A stretch of 64,000 nucleotides of DNA from RYN-133 sp963785425 (GTDB lineage Bacteria; Actinomycetota; Actinomycetes; Mycobacteriales; Jatrophihabitantaceae): positions 1,302,001-1,366,000 of the forward strand of contig CAWAVG010000004.1 of the NCBI GenBank assembly GCA_963785425.1, given 5' to 3'. The translations under genes and the position numbers were made by a program. A model generated the notes under the pieces. That model was not told the DNA's origin and made no database searches. It saw nothing but the letters and a program-made list of their open reading frames with translations. This document shows positions 54,067 to 63,235 of this stretch, piece after piece. The stretch's first letter is position 1. Each line of letters starts with the position of its first letter.

Positions 54067-55689
54067 CTAGCCGAGTCCCGCGGCGTCATGAACGATCTCG
54101 CCACCTATGACCGTCGCCAATACCGTCACCGTTCCGATGTCGTCAGCCTGTAGCGGATCTGCAGACAGTACTGCGAAATCGGCGAGGTACCCGAGGTCGA
54201 GCAGCCCCACCCGGTGCTCGGCAAAGCCCGCGTAGGCCGAGCCGTACGTGTACGCCCGTAAGGCTTGCGCGGGAGTCACGCGCTCGTCGGGGGCGAGCAC
54301 GGAACCGCTCGCGGTGCGGCGCTCGACGAGGTCGCGCAAACCCAGGAGCGGTTCCCCGTTCACCACCGGACGGTCGGAGCTGGCGGGCAGCTCGATGCCG
54401 GCGTCCAGGAACGACTTCTGGCGATAGCACCACGGCACACGTTCGGGCCCGATCGCCGCGACCATCCCGTCGCCCAGCTCGTGGACGAATCGCCCCTGCG
54501 GAACCGGGATCACGTCGAGGCGCGCGATTCGCTCGACGTCTTCGGGACGGGTGATGCCGCAGTGTTCGATGCGGTGCCGATGGTCGGCCCGGGGATGCGA
54601 AGCCAGCACGTCCTCGTAGATGTCGAGAACCTCCGCGACCGCGCGGTCTCCGATCGCATGTGTGGCCACCTGCCAGCCCGAACGGTGCGCGCGCCCTATC
54701 GTCTCGCGCAGCTTCTCGGGTGAGGTCTGGAAGTAGCCGCGGCCGCCCTCGCCGTCGGCGTAGTCGTCACACATGGCAGCCGTGCGACCGATCAGCGAGC
54801 CGTCGGCGAAGATCTTCATCGCGCCGATGCGCAGGTGGTCGTCACCGAAGCCGGTGCGCAGGCCGAGATCGAGACCGAATCCGATGTCGTCGTCCTCGGC
54901 CGCTTCCAACGGGTGCATCGCGTCGGCCGCGATCATCACCGTGACGCGCAGGTCGAGCGCATGGTCGGCGCGCGCCTGCTGGTAGGCGGCGAGTTCGAGG
55001 GGTGTGCGGCCGATCCAGCCGCCGCCGATGCCTGCTTCCTGCACGCTCGTCACGCCCTGCGCCAGCAGCACGTCATTTCCGCGCCCGATGGCACGGGCCA
55101 CCCGGTCGACCGGGACCGGGTACACCAGCGGCTGCAGCAACAGCTGGGCCTGCTCGCGGAGCAGTCCGGTGGGCTTCCCGGCGGCGTCGCGCACGACGTC
55201 ACCGCCCTCGGGCACATGGTCGAGATCGAGGTCGGCGAGTACCGCGGAGTTGACGACGCACATGTGTCCGGAGGTGTGCTTGAGCCAGACACGATGCCGC
55301 GGGGCGGCGCGGTCCAGAGCTTCCGCAGTCGGGTGTCCGCCGGCGAGCTTGTTCTGGTCGTAGCCGTTGCCGATGACCCAACTGCCCGGCACGAGCTCGG
55401 CCGCACGCGCCGCCACCGCGTCGTAGACCTCGTCGACGGTCCGGACGTGCTCGACGCCCAGCTGCAGTTCGTCGAGGCCCATCCCGAACCAGGCGAGATG
55501 GTTGTGCGCGTCATGGAAGCCCGGCACGACGGCCGCTCCGCCGAGGTCGATCCGCCGCCGCGCCCGCAGCTCCCGCGCATCGTCGCCCAGCGCGACGATG
55601 CGTCCGTGGTGCACTGCGAGGGCGTCGGCCGGGGTGAAGTCGCGGCCCGTCAGAAAGCGTGCTCCGACGTAAACCGTGTCGACCAGCAT
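54067..55689 (-). CDS. Metal-dependent amidohydrolase, YtcJ type
   Basis: 540 residues from the ATG at 55689 (GAGGTATT lies upstream). The frame is open far beyond this, but the extra part is antisense to the enoyl-CoA hydratase gene. VVPGFHDAHNHLAWFG holds the first metal HxH, FADGSLIGRTAAM a central strand, WQVATHAIGDRAVAEVLD and HRHRIEHCGI the later His ligands, and PASSDRPVVNGEPL the catalytic Asp. YtcJ-like enzymes hydrolyse amides or other small ring bonds; the substrate is unknown. First gene of a three-gene operon. Confidence 0.9.
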   Translation of the reverse strand: MLVDTVYVGARFLTGRDFTPADALAVHHGRIVALGDDARELRARRRIDLGGAAVVPGFHDAHNHLAWFGMGLDELQLGVEHVRTVDEVYDAVAARAAELVPGSWVIGNGYDQNKLAGGHPTAEALDRAAPRHRVWLKHTSGHMCVVNSAVLADLDLDHVPEGGDVVRDAAGKPTGLLREQAQLLLQPLVYPVPVDRVARAIGRGNDVLLAQGVTSVQEAGIGGGWIGRTPLELAAYQQARADHALDLRVTVMIAADAMHPLEAAEDDDIGFGLDLGLRTGFGDDHLRIGAMKIFADGSLIGRTAAMCDDYADGEGGRGYFQTSPEKLRETIGRAHRSGWQVATHAIGDRAVAEVLDIYEDVLASHPRADHRHRIEHCGITRPEDVERIARLDVIPVPQGRFVHELGDGMVAAIGPERVPWCYRQKSFLDAGIELPASSDRPVVNGEPLLGLRDLVERRTASGSVLAPDERVTPAQALRAYTYGSAYAGFAEHRVGLLDLGYLADFAVLSADPLQADDIGTVTVLATVIGGEIVHDAAGLG

Positions 55690-55759
55690 TGGTAATACCT
55701 CGCTGCGGCTCGAAGATGGACGATGAACGCACCCCCACCCTGGCTCAGGAAGGACGGCC

Positions 55760-56536
55760 GTGTCGATGCCGCAAGCCGACGACCCAGCGGTTGTGCTGAC
55801 TGTCGATGCCGACGTCGCGGTCATAGCGCTCAACCGCCCACACCGGCTCAACGCGGTCAACGACCAGCTCATCGAGGGACTGCTCGACGCCTTGCTGGAA
55901 ATCGAGGCGGGCGAATTCGGAGCGGTTCTGCTGACGGGACGGGGACGGGCGTTCTGCGCCGGCCACGATCTCAAGGAGCCGCGCGCCGACCCGCACGGAT
56001 TGGCGCGCCGCCTCGAGCACCTGCAGGACGTCACCCGGCGCATCCGCGGTCTCACCATCCCGGTGATCGCCGCGGTGCACGGCCACGCAGTCGGCGCGGG
56101 CGCGGAATTCGCGCTCGGCTGCGACCTCGTGGTCGCGGCCGAAGGCGCGCGCTTCAGGTTCCCCGAGGTCGGTCTCGGGCTGAGCGTCACCGGCGGTCTG
56201 ACGAAGTTGCTGCCGTTGCTCGTCGGTCCGGTCAAGGCGAAGGAGTTGCTGCTGTTCGGTGAGCCGATCGACGCGCATGAGGCGCTGCGGCTCGGCCTGG
56301 TCAACCGGGTCGTGCCGGAGAGCCAATTGATGGACGCGGCGATGGAGTGGGCGCGGCGACTCGCGAGCCAACCGCGGGTGTCCACGGCGCTGGCGAAAGC
56401 CGCGCTCGACAGCGGGATCGACGCTGCCTTCGAGGCGAGCCTCGAGTTGGAGATCTCGCACGCGGTCATCACCGACGAGGTGGCCCCGATCGGAGACGAC
56501 GCGCTCGATGCCAGCCGAACACGGAACAACGAATGA
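55760..56536 (+). CDS. Enoyl-CoA hydratase/isomerase family protein
   Basis: 258 residues. RGRAFCAGHDLKEP is the first oxyanion segment, HAVGAGAEFALGCDLVVAAEGARFRFPE the second, with Glu in FPEVGLGLS. The fold hydrates or isomerises enoyl-CoA thioesters. GTG at 55760 or ATG at 55766 is the start, after AGGAAGG. Followed by the acyl-CoA ligase gene after a 55-bp conserved spacer, forming a fatty- or aromatic-acid module. Confidence 0.92.
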   Translation: MSMPQADDPAVVLTVDADVAVIALNRPHRLNAVNDQLIEGLLDALLEIEAGEFGAVLLTGRGRAFCAGHDLKEPRADPHGLARRLEHLQDVTRRIRGLTIPVIAAVHGHAVGAGAEFALGCDLVVAAEGARFRFPEVGLGLSVTGGLTKLLPLLVGPVKAKELLLFGEPIDAHEALRLGLVNRVVPESQLMDAAMEWARRLASQPRVSTALAKAALDSGIDAAFEASLELEISHAVITDEVAPIGDDALDASRTRNNE

Positions 56537-56591
56537 TCACCCCACGAAACCGCTCCGCACAGAACACTCCGCGCTTCCGCGGGGACCCAGA
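56537..56591 (+). repeat. Spacer element, copy 1
   Basis: From the hydratase stop to the ligase ATG: CACCCCACGAAA, then GCTCCGCACAGAACACT, then a hairpin (CCGCG-CTTC-CGCGG) and GGGACCCAGA. The same order recurs at 63169-63235. Confidence 0.7.
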
Positions 56592-58196
56592 ATGAACCTG
56601 CCGCGGACACTTCCCGCGTTGCTGCGCCGCGCTGTCGAGCGTTGGCCCGACCGCATCGCGTGGATCTTCGACGAGCACGGCGAATCGCTCACGTTCACAG
56701 ACATCGACGTGCGCAGCGACGCACTCGCCGAGCGGCTCGCGGGACACGGCATCGGCCCGGGGGACCGCGTCGCCGTCATGCTCGACAACTCGCCGGAGTT
56801 CCCACTCGCCTGGCTCGCCATCACCAAGCTCGGCGCCGCGATCGTGCCGGTCAACACCAGCTATCGCCGCTACGACGCGACGCGCCTGCTCGTCCACTCA
56901 CAACCTCGACTGGCGCTGGCTCGCGGCAGCCATGCCGAGCTGTTGCGGACAATCCAGGCAGACACGGGCCTGGAAGCCGTGATCTCGCCGGACGACGTCC
57001 CCCCGTCGACCGACCAAGAACCGAGAGCCGACGTCGCGCCCGACACCCCGTCGAACATCCAGTACACGTCCGGCACGACGGGCGAACCGAAGGGATGCGT
57101 GCTACCGCACGAGTACTGGACCACGCTGGTGCAAGGGCTCATCGACGGGTTCCCGAACATCACGGCCGATGACGTCATCCTCACCGCGCAGCCGTTCCAC
57201 TACATCGACCCGCAGTGGAATGTCGCGCTGGGTCTCGCGTCCGGCTGCCGGCTCGTCGTGCTCGACCGGTTCCACCCGAGTTCGTTCTGGTCGAAGATCG
57301 TCGAGTACGGCGTGACCTGGTTCTACTGCCTCGGCATGATGCCGAAACTTCTCCTGGACGCGCCGGCACCCACGAAACCCGAGTCGCTCCGGTCGATCTG
57401 CGCGTCGGCCATCCCGCCCGAGCTGCACCGCGACCTCGAGGCCCGCTGGGGCGTGCCGTGGTTCGAGGCGTTCGGGATGACCGAGACGGGCAGCGACATC
57501 CGGCTCGACCCGCGCGATCACGACCACTGCGTCGGCACCGGTTGCATCGGCCGCGCCGTACCTGGACGCGAGGCGCGCATCGTCGACGATGCGGACAACC
57601 CCGTGCCACCCGGAGTCACGGGACAGCTCGTGGTGCGCGGCGCCGGCATGATGAGCGGCTACTTCCGCGATGCCGACGCAACAGGGGCCGCGTTCCGCAA
57701 CGGCTGGATGCACACCGGCGACCTCGCCCGGATGGACGAGCAAGGACGTGTCTACTTCATCGGCCGCACCAAGGACATGATCCGGCGCAGCGGCGAGAAC
57801 ATCGCCGCAGCCGAGGTCGAGCGGGTGCTGCAGCTGCACCCCGCGGTGAAGATGGCTGCGGTGCTCGCCGAGCCCGACGACGTGCGCGGCGAGGAAGTGC
57901 ACGCCGTCATCGTCGCCACCGACGGGCACGGCGCGAGCGACCTGGCCGATCTCGTCGAGCACTGCCGGCAACAGCTCGCCTACTTCAAGGTCCCGCGCTA
58001 CTGGACGTTCGTCACCGACCTGCCGCTGACCGCCTCGGAACGGGTCGCGAAGGGCGAGCTACGTGGCCGCCTCGACTCCCAGTCGATCGAGAATCCACGC
58101 GTAGACCTCCGCCTCGTAGCCGAGGTGCGCGACCCGCCCGGACGGACCGACGTGCGCCCCGGCGCCGGTCTCGCAGCGGAACAGGCACCGTGGTGA
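56592..58196 (+). CDS. AMP-forming acyl-CoA ligase
   Basis: 534 residues from ATG 56592. YTSGTTGEPKGCVLP is the ATP-binding P-loop, WFEAFGMTETGSD the A5 motif, MHTGDLARMDEQGRVYFIGRTKDMIRRSGENI A7-A8, and LPLTASERVAKGEL the catalytic Lys (A10). It activates a carboxylic acid as acyl-AMP and joins it to CoA; chain type unknown. The C-terminus runs about 30 residues past the usual end, antisense to the peptidase gene (138 bp overlap). Confidence 0.92.
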   Translation: MNLPRTLPALLRRAVERWPDRIAWIFDEHGESLTFTDIDVRSDALAERLAGHGIGPGDRVAVMLDNSPEFPLAWLAITKLGAAIVPVNTSYRRYDATRLLVHSQPRLALARGSHAELLRTIQADTGLEAVISPDDVPPSTDQEPRADVAPDTPSNIQYTSGTTGEPKGCVLPHEYWTTLVQGLIDGFPNITADDVILTAQPFHYIDPQWNVALGLASGCRLVVLDRFHPSSFWSKIVEYGVTWFYCLGMMPKLLLDAPAPTKPESLRSICASAIPPELHRDLEARWGVPWFEAFGMTETGSDIRLDPRDHDHCVGTGCIGRAVPGREARIVDDADNPVPPGVTGQLVVRGAGMMSGYFRDADATGAAFRNGWMHTGDLARMDEQGRVYFIGRTKDMIRRSGENIAAAEVERVLQLHPAVKMAAVLAEPDDVRGEEVHAVIVATDGHGASDLADLVEHCRQQLAYFKVPRYWTFVTDLPLTASERVAKGELRGRLDSQSIENPRVDLRLVAEVRDPPGRTDVRPGAGLAAEQAPW

Positions 58197-60188
58197 CCAC
58201 TGCGGGTCGGAGTGCCGCAGGGAAGCCACCCACTTGGCGGGTTCGCGCACCATCACGCGTGGGTCATGGACCGCGCCGGTCACCAACAGATCAGGACGCA
58301 CGCCCGCCGGTGGCAGGTTGTCGTACGGCGAGTAGGCGAGCATCCAGTCGAACTGCTCGCGGATGCGGGGATCGCCCCATTCCTCCCACTCGGTGATCGT
58401 CAGCGGGGTGTCCTCGTCGAACATCGAGGTGACGACGTCGACGAACGGCACCTCGGCGACGACGGCGCGCCACCGGTCGGGTCGCTGGGAGAACACGACG
58501 CCCTGCAGCAGACCGCCGGCGCTGAGCCCGCGCGTGGCGATCCGGGCACCGTCGACCAGCCCGTCGCGGTCAAGACCGTCGGCCACTGCGATCAGGTCGT
58601 CGAAGGTGTGCTGCTTGTGCCGCATGCTGCCGTCGAGCCACCACCGCCGGCCGCCCTCGCCGCCGCCGCGTACCAGCGCGTGCACCCAGACCACACCACG
58701 GTCGAGCACACTCGGCAGCGCGGCATCCCACGCCGGCTCGTCCACGGCCTCATAGGCGCCGTAGGCGTAGATCACGGCGGGTGCCGTCCCGTCCAGCCGC
58801 GTGTCACGGTGCCGCACCAGCACCGCCGGAACCGCGGTTCCGTCCGGCGCCGGGAATGTACGGCGCTCCACCACATACTGCTCGGCATCGAAGCCCGGCG
58901 CCTCCCCGCGCTGGACGTCCGTCGCGTCCCCGGTACGCAGGTCGACCGACGACCACACGGACGGTCGCAGGTAGCTCTCGTCTCGCACGGTCACCGTGGC
59001 CGCGTCGTAGCGGGTGTTGCGCGCCAACGCGAGGCAGCCGACCTCGTAGCGGCTCGACAGCACCCGTCCGGCCCCGGCCAGGTCGTCGTGCGGCACGACG
59101 CGCAGCCGAGGCTCGTTCTCCGCGCGGTAGGTCAGGACGACGCCGCGCGCGAACGCGTCGGCCCGGAGCAGCCGCTCGCGCGGGTTCTCGGGACGGGCTT
59201 CCGTCCACGTCGTGTGGTCCTGGTCGTGGTCGCGGGGGACCGGGGCCGTCATCAGCCGGAACTCGTCCGCGTCGTCGTTGGTGAGGACCAGCAGCCGATC
59301 GCCGGCCGGCGACGGGGCATGTTCGACGTGATAGACCACGCCGTGCCGACGGCCCCCGACCGGCCGCGGCCGAGAGTCCGGGTCCGCCGCGTCCAGCACC
59401 CACGCCTCGCTGGTCGACCGGCTCTCGCTCCAGATCACGACCAGCTCGCCGGAACGAGTGGTTCGTACGTTGACCGAGAACATCTCGTCGGGTTCGGTGA
59501 GCACCAGCTCGTCGTCACCCGGGTCGGTGCCCAGGCGGTGCCGCCACACCTGGAACGGGCGGTAGGCGTCGTCGTGGACGGTGTAGAAGAACGAGCCGGA
59601 GTCCGCACTCCACGCGCCGCCGTAGTAGCTGCGCGGCACCCGGTCGGCGAGATCCGCGCCGCTGCGCAGGTCGCGGAACCTGAGTTCGAAGACTTCGTCG
59701 CCGGAATTGTCGACGCTGTAGGCGAGCAGATCCTCGTCCGGACTGACAAGGGTCACCCCGACGTCGAGGTAGCCGGTCCCGGCGTCCAGCGCCGCAATGT
59801 TCAAGACTAATGACGATTCGGATTCAGTCGTTGACCCGGCTGTTGAACCATGATTCAGTCGCCACAGTTCGGAGTACTCGCTGTTCACGCGGTGCCGGGT
59901 CCAGTAGGTGAACCTGCTTCGTACCCAGCGCGCGGACTCGTCGGTGTCAGGAAGTCGCGACAACATCTCCGCGCGCAGCGCGGACGTGAGGGGTTCGAGA
60001 TGAAGACAGGACGTGTCGTAGAAGGCACGCTCGGCGCTCAGGTACGCGAGGACGGCGGGATCGTCGGCAGCGGCCAGCCACTGGTACGGGTCGGAGCGGA
60101 CGACGCCGTGCTCGGTGTGCGCGTACGGCCTGCGCGGCGCGGCCGGCGGCGTGACCTGGCGACTCGGGTGACTCGGCACGGCGGTCAC
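58059..60188 (-). CDS. Prolyl-oligopeptidase family peptidase (oligopeptidase B type)
   Basis: 709 residues, the normal length. A seven-bladed propeller (about 80-430) precedes the catalytic hydrolase domain. Ser is in RGLSAGGLLQGV (about 565), Asp in TGAVHDPRVM (about 650) and His in GAGAHVG (about 685). It cleaves short peptides, in this subgroup after basic residues; no signal peptide, so cytoplasmic. Start GTG at 60188, which overlaps by 21 bp the start region of the divergent ABC gene; either start could lie further in. Confidence 0.92.
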   Translation of the reverse strand: MTAVPSHPSRQVTPPAAPRRPYAHTEHGVVRSDPYQWLAAADDPAVLAYLSAERAFYDTSCLHLEPLTSALRAEMLSRLPDTDESARWVRSRFTYWTRHRVNSEYSELWRLNHGSTAGSTTESESSLVLNIAALDAGTGYLDVGVTLVSPDEDLLAYSVDNSGDEVFELRFRDLRSGADLADRVPRSYYGGAWSADSGSFFYTVHDDAYRPFQVWRHRLGTDPGDDELVLTEPDEMFSVNVRTTRSGELVVIWSESRSTSEAWVLDAADPDSRPRPVGGRRHGVVYHVEHAPSPAGDRLLVLTNDDADEFRLMTAPVPRDHDQDHTTWTEARPENPRERLLRADAFARGVVLTYRAENEPRLRVVPHDDLAGAGRVLSSRYEVGCLALARNTRYDAATVTVRDESYLRPSVWSSVDLRTGDATDVQRGEAPGFDAEQYVVERRTFPAPDGTAVPAVLVRHRDTRLDGTAPAVIYAYGAYEAVDEPAWDAALPSVLDRGVVWVHALVRGGGEGGRRWWLDGSMRHKQHTFDDLIAVADGLDRDGLVDGARIATRGLSAGGLLQGVVFSQRPDRWRAVVAEVPFVDVVTSMFDEDTPLTITEWEEWGDPRIREQFDWMLAYSPYDNLPPAGVRPDLLVTGAVHDPRVMVREPAKWVASLRHSDPQWSPRCLFRCETGAGAHVGPSGRVAHLGYEAEVYAWILDRLGVEAAT

Positions 60189-62054
60189 CGTACCGCCGGA
60201 CGGCTGCTCGTCACCGGCGCTTTCGTGCTGGCGAGCCTGCTCCCCGGGCTCGCCGCAAGCAGCCCGGCGGCCGCGAAGAGCAAGGTGGTCTTCAACGTCG
60301 CCATGCTCGGCGAGAGTGTCGACTCGCTCAACCCGTTCGTCGGCATCCAGGCACCGTCGTACGAGATGTGGGGCCTGACCTACGACTACCTCGTCGGCTA
60401 CTCGATGACCGACATGTCACCGGCGCCCGATCTGGCCACGAAGTGGACCACATCGCCGGACGGCAAGACCTGGACGTTCACCGTCCGCACCGGCGTGAAG
60501 TTCTCCGACGGCGTCCCGCTCACCGCTAACGACGTCGCCTACACCTACAACCGGGTCCTCCACGGCAAGACCGAGCAGGCGTCGTGGATCTCGTACCTGA
60601 CCGGCGTCACGAAGATCACCGCGCCGAACGCGACGACGGTGGTGATGAAGCTGAAGCAACCGAGCGCCACGCTGCCGCTGCTGCCGATCCCGATCGTCCC
60701 CGAGCACATCTGGAAGAACGTCAGCGAGAACGCCGTCAAGACCTACTCCGCCGCGCCGAGCGACGGCAAACCGGTGGTGGGCGAAGGGCCGTTCCGGCTG
60801 GTGGAGGGCACCGCCAACGGGGACACGTTCAAGTTCGAGGCCAACCCCGACTACTGGGGCGGGCGCCCGCACATCGACGAGGTGAACTTCCAGTTCTACA
60901 AGAACGACGACTCGGCCATCCAGGCGATGCTCAAGGGCGAGGCCGATTTCGTCGAGGGCATCACCGCGCTCGAGGTCAAACACCTGGAGAGCCAGGCGGG
61001 CGTCACTGCCCACAACGGCAACTCGCCCGGGTTCGAAGAGATCGCCTTCAACACCGGCTCGGTCGACACCAAGACCGGCAAGTCGATCGGCAACCCCAAC
61101 CCGGCGGTGCTCGACCCAAGATTCCGGCACGCACTCGGCTACGCGCTGAACCTGCCGCAGCTGATCAAGAAGGTCTACCAGGGAGCCGGCCTCCCGGGGA
61201 CGACGATCATCCCGCCGTCGTACCAGAAGTACCACTGGGAGCCGCCGAGCAACCAGAAGATGACCTTCGACCTGGCCAAGGCGGGGCAACTGCTCGACGC
61301 CGCGGGCTACAAGAAGGGGCCCGACGGCCTACGGACGTTGCCGAACGGCAAGCCGATCGGCACCCTGCGGCTGGACGCGCGCTCGGACTCGCAGACGTCG
61401 CTGAATGCCATGGACTACTTCAAGTCGTGGCTCAGCCAGCTCGGGATCAAGGCGCAGGTGTCGACCCCCAGCTCCAACCAGCTGACCGACATCATCCTCA
61501 AGGGCAACTTCGACGCTTTTTATTGGGGCTGGTTCGTCGAGCCCGACCCCGACTCGATGCTGAGCTACATGACCTGTGGCCAGCGCGACGGCTGGTCCGA
61601 CTCGTGGTTCTGCAACAAGCAGTACGACACGCTCTACCGCGAGCAGCACGTGCAGACCGACCGCACCAAGCGCGAGGCCGAGGTCAAGCAGATGCAGCAG
61701 CTGCTCTACACGCAATCGCCCTACCTGGTGACGACGTACGACACCATCGGTGAGGCCGTGCGCAGCGACCGCTTCGCCTGCTTCGTCCCGCAGCCGAACC
61801 CGGGCGGCGTGTGGCTCGAGCAGTACGGGGTCTACAACTACATCCATGTCAAGCCGGCGTCGCAGGCCGGCAACTGTGGTGCCGCCACCGGAAACGGCCA
61901 CCTCAAGGAGGCGGTCGTCGCCACGAAGGCCGGCGCGTCGAACTCGATCGGCACACCCTTCATCATCGGCGGCGTCGCAGTGCTCGCCGTCATAGTGATC
62001 CTGCTGGGTACCCGGGCGATGCGCCGCCGCACCACCGCAGGAGATCGTGAGTGA
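60168..62054 (+). CDS. ABC importer substrate-binding protein (SBP family 5) with C-terminal membrane anchor
   Basis: 628 residues from the GTG at 60168. A signal peptide (GRLLVTGAFVLASLLPGLAA) without lipobox Cys is followed by the family-5 SBP fold: YEMWGLTYDYLVGYS, WTFTVRTGVKFSDGVPLTANDVAYTYNRVL, GEGPFRLVEG. A C-terminal transmembrane helix (FIIGGVAVLAVIVILLGTRA) anchors it, in place of the usual lipid. It binds peptides, nickel or similar ligands for the two permeases downstream. The start region overlaps the divergent peptidase start. Confidence 0.92.
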   Translation: MTRHGGHRTAGRLLVTGAFVLASLLPGLAASSPAAAKSKVVFNVAMLGESVDSLNPFVGIQAPSYEMWGLTYDYLVGYSMTDMSPAPDLATKWTTSPDGKTWTFTVRTGVKFSDGVPLTANDVAYTYNRVLHGKTEQASWISYLTGVTKITAPNATTVVMKLKQPSATLPLLPIPIVPEHIWKNVSENAVKTYSAAPSDGKPVVGEGPFRLVEGTANGDTFKFEANPDYWGGRPHIDEVNFQFYKNDDSAIQAMLKGEADFVEGITALEVKHLESQAGVTAHNGNSPGFEEIAFNTGSVDTKTGKSIGNPNPAVLDPRFRHALGYALNLPQLIKKVYQGAGLPGTTIIPPSYQKYHWEPPSNQKMTFDLAKAGQLLDAAGYKKGPDGLRTLPNGKPIGTLRLDARSDSQTSLNAMDYFKSWLSQLGIKAQVSTPSSNQLTDIILKGNFDAFYWGWFVEPDPDSMLSYMTCGQRDGWSDSWFCNKQYDTLYREQHVQTDRTKREAEVKQMQQLLYTQSPYLVTTYDTIGEAVRSDRFACFVPQPNPGGVWLEQYGVYNYIHVKPASQAGNCGAATGNGHLKEAVVATKAGASNSIGTPFIIGGVAVLAVIVILLGTRAMRRRTTAGDRE

Positions 62055-62121
62055 ACACCCCAGGACCTTCTTCGTCTCCTCCGCCTCCCTCCTCCGACGA
62101 ACAACGCCCCGGGGACCCCGA
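62055..62121 (+). repeat. Possible diverged spacer element, copy 3
   Basis: Begins ACACCCCAGGA after the SBP stop and ends GGGGACCCCGA before the permease GTG, like the borders of copies 1 and 2; the middle differs. Confidence 0.4.
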
Positions 62122-63168
62122 GTGAGCGTCGCGGCCAATCCCGGGCTCGCCAAGGCCGAGTCCGAAGCGGAGGGCCAACCCCGGCGACGCGGGTATGCGG
62201 CCTACGTCGGCCTCAAGGTGCTCGGGTCCATCGGCAGCTTCTTCTTCATGCTGGTGGTGAACTTCTTCCTGTTCCGGGTGCTGCCCGGAGACCCGGCGCG
62301 AACGCTCGGACGTGGTCGGCTGAGCACTCCGGCGCAGATCGCGGCGTTCGACAAGACCTACGGGCTCGGCGAGTCGCTGCCGCGGCAGTTCCTGACCTTC
62401 CTCCACAACACGTTCACCGGTCAGTTGGGCATCAGTGTCGAGTACCACGAGCCGGTCTCGACACTGATCCTCCATGCCCTCGGGCCGACGGTGCTGCTCG
62501 TCGGCTCCTCGACGGTGCTGGCCACGGTGATCGGGGTCTACCTCGGGATCCGCGGCGCATGGCGGCGAGGTGGGTTGTTCGACCGCTTCACCACCGGCAC
62601 GTCGTTGACCCTGTACGCGATGCCGGAGTGGTGGCTCGGTCTCCTGCTGATCGCAGCGCTCGGCGTCGGCTTCTGGTTCGTTCCCGGCCTGTTCCCCACG
62701 GGCGGCCTGCACAGCCCGGACGTCGACCCGAACTCGCTGCACGGCGTCCTCGACACGCTGTGGCACCTCGTGCTGCCGGTGACGACGTTGACGTTGGCCT
62801 ACCTCGCGGACTTCTCGCTCATCATGCGCAGCTCGCTGCTGGACGAGCTCGGTGAGGACTACCTGCAGACGGCGCGGGCCAAGGGGCTGCGCGACATCCA
62901 GGTCCGCAACCGGCACGCCGTCCGCAACGCGATGCTGCCGACGACCACGATCATCGCGCTCAACATCGGATTCGTGGTCGGCGGCGCCATCACCGTCGAG
63001 ACCGTCTTCTCCATCCCGGGTCTCGGCCTGCTGGCCACCAACGCCATCGGCGTCCCGGACTTCTGGGTGCTGCAGGGCACCTTCCTGGTGGCCAGCGCGG
63101 GCGTGATCGTCGCCAACCTGGCCGCCAACCTGATCTACGGCTGGATCGACCCGCGGGTGCGCACATGA
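62122..63168 (+). CDS. ABC importer permease, DppB type
   Basis: 348 residues from the GTG at 62122; a GTG at 62047 overlapping the SBP stop is the alternative, but the residues it adds are not permease-like. Six helices. The N-terminal motif FFLFRVLPGDPARTLG and the EAA loop SLLDELGEDYLQTARAKGLRDIQV mark the peptide/nickel group. Ends PRVRT. It pairs with the next permease. Confidence 0.92.
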   Translation: MSVAANPGLAKAESEAEGQPRRRGYAAYVGLKVLGSIGSFFFMLVVNFFLFRVLPGDPARTLGRGRLSTPAQIAAFDKTYGLGESLPRQFLTFLHNTFTGQLGISVEYHEPVSTLILHALGPTVLLVGSSTVLATVIGVYLGIRGAWRRGGLFDRFTTGTSLTLYAMPEWWLGLLLIAALGVGFWFVPGLFPTGGLHSPDVDPNSLHGVLDTLWHLVLPVTTLTLAYLADFSLIMRSSLLDELGEDYLQTARAKGLRDIQVRNRHAVRNAMLPTTTIIALNIGFVVGGAITVETVFSIPGLGLLATNAIGVPDFWVLQGTFLVASAGVIVANLAANLIYGWIDPRVRT

Positions 63169-63235
63169 ACTCACCCCACGAAAATGCTCCGCACAGAACA
63201 CTTCGCGTTCCCGCGGGGGCCCCGAAGGCAGACCA
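63169..63235 (+). repeat. Spacer element, copy 2
   Basis: From the DppB-type stop to the next ATG: CACCCCACGAAAA, GCTCCGCACAGAACACT, hairpin CGCG-TTCC-CGCG, GGGGGCCCCGA. The same parts and order as at 56537-56591, with a changed but still pairing hairpin. Confidence 0.7.

Noticed and set aside
55690..56610. N-terminal extension of the amidohydrolase frame by about 300 residues
   Set aside because: Ser/Ala/Arg-rich and antisense to the enoyl-CoA hydratase gene; the family start is at 55689.
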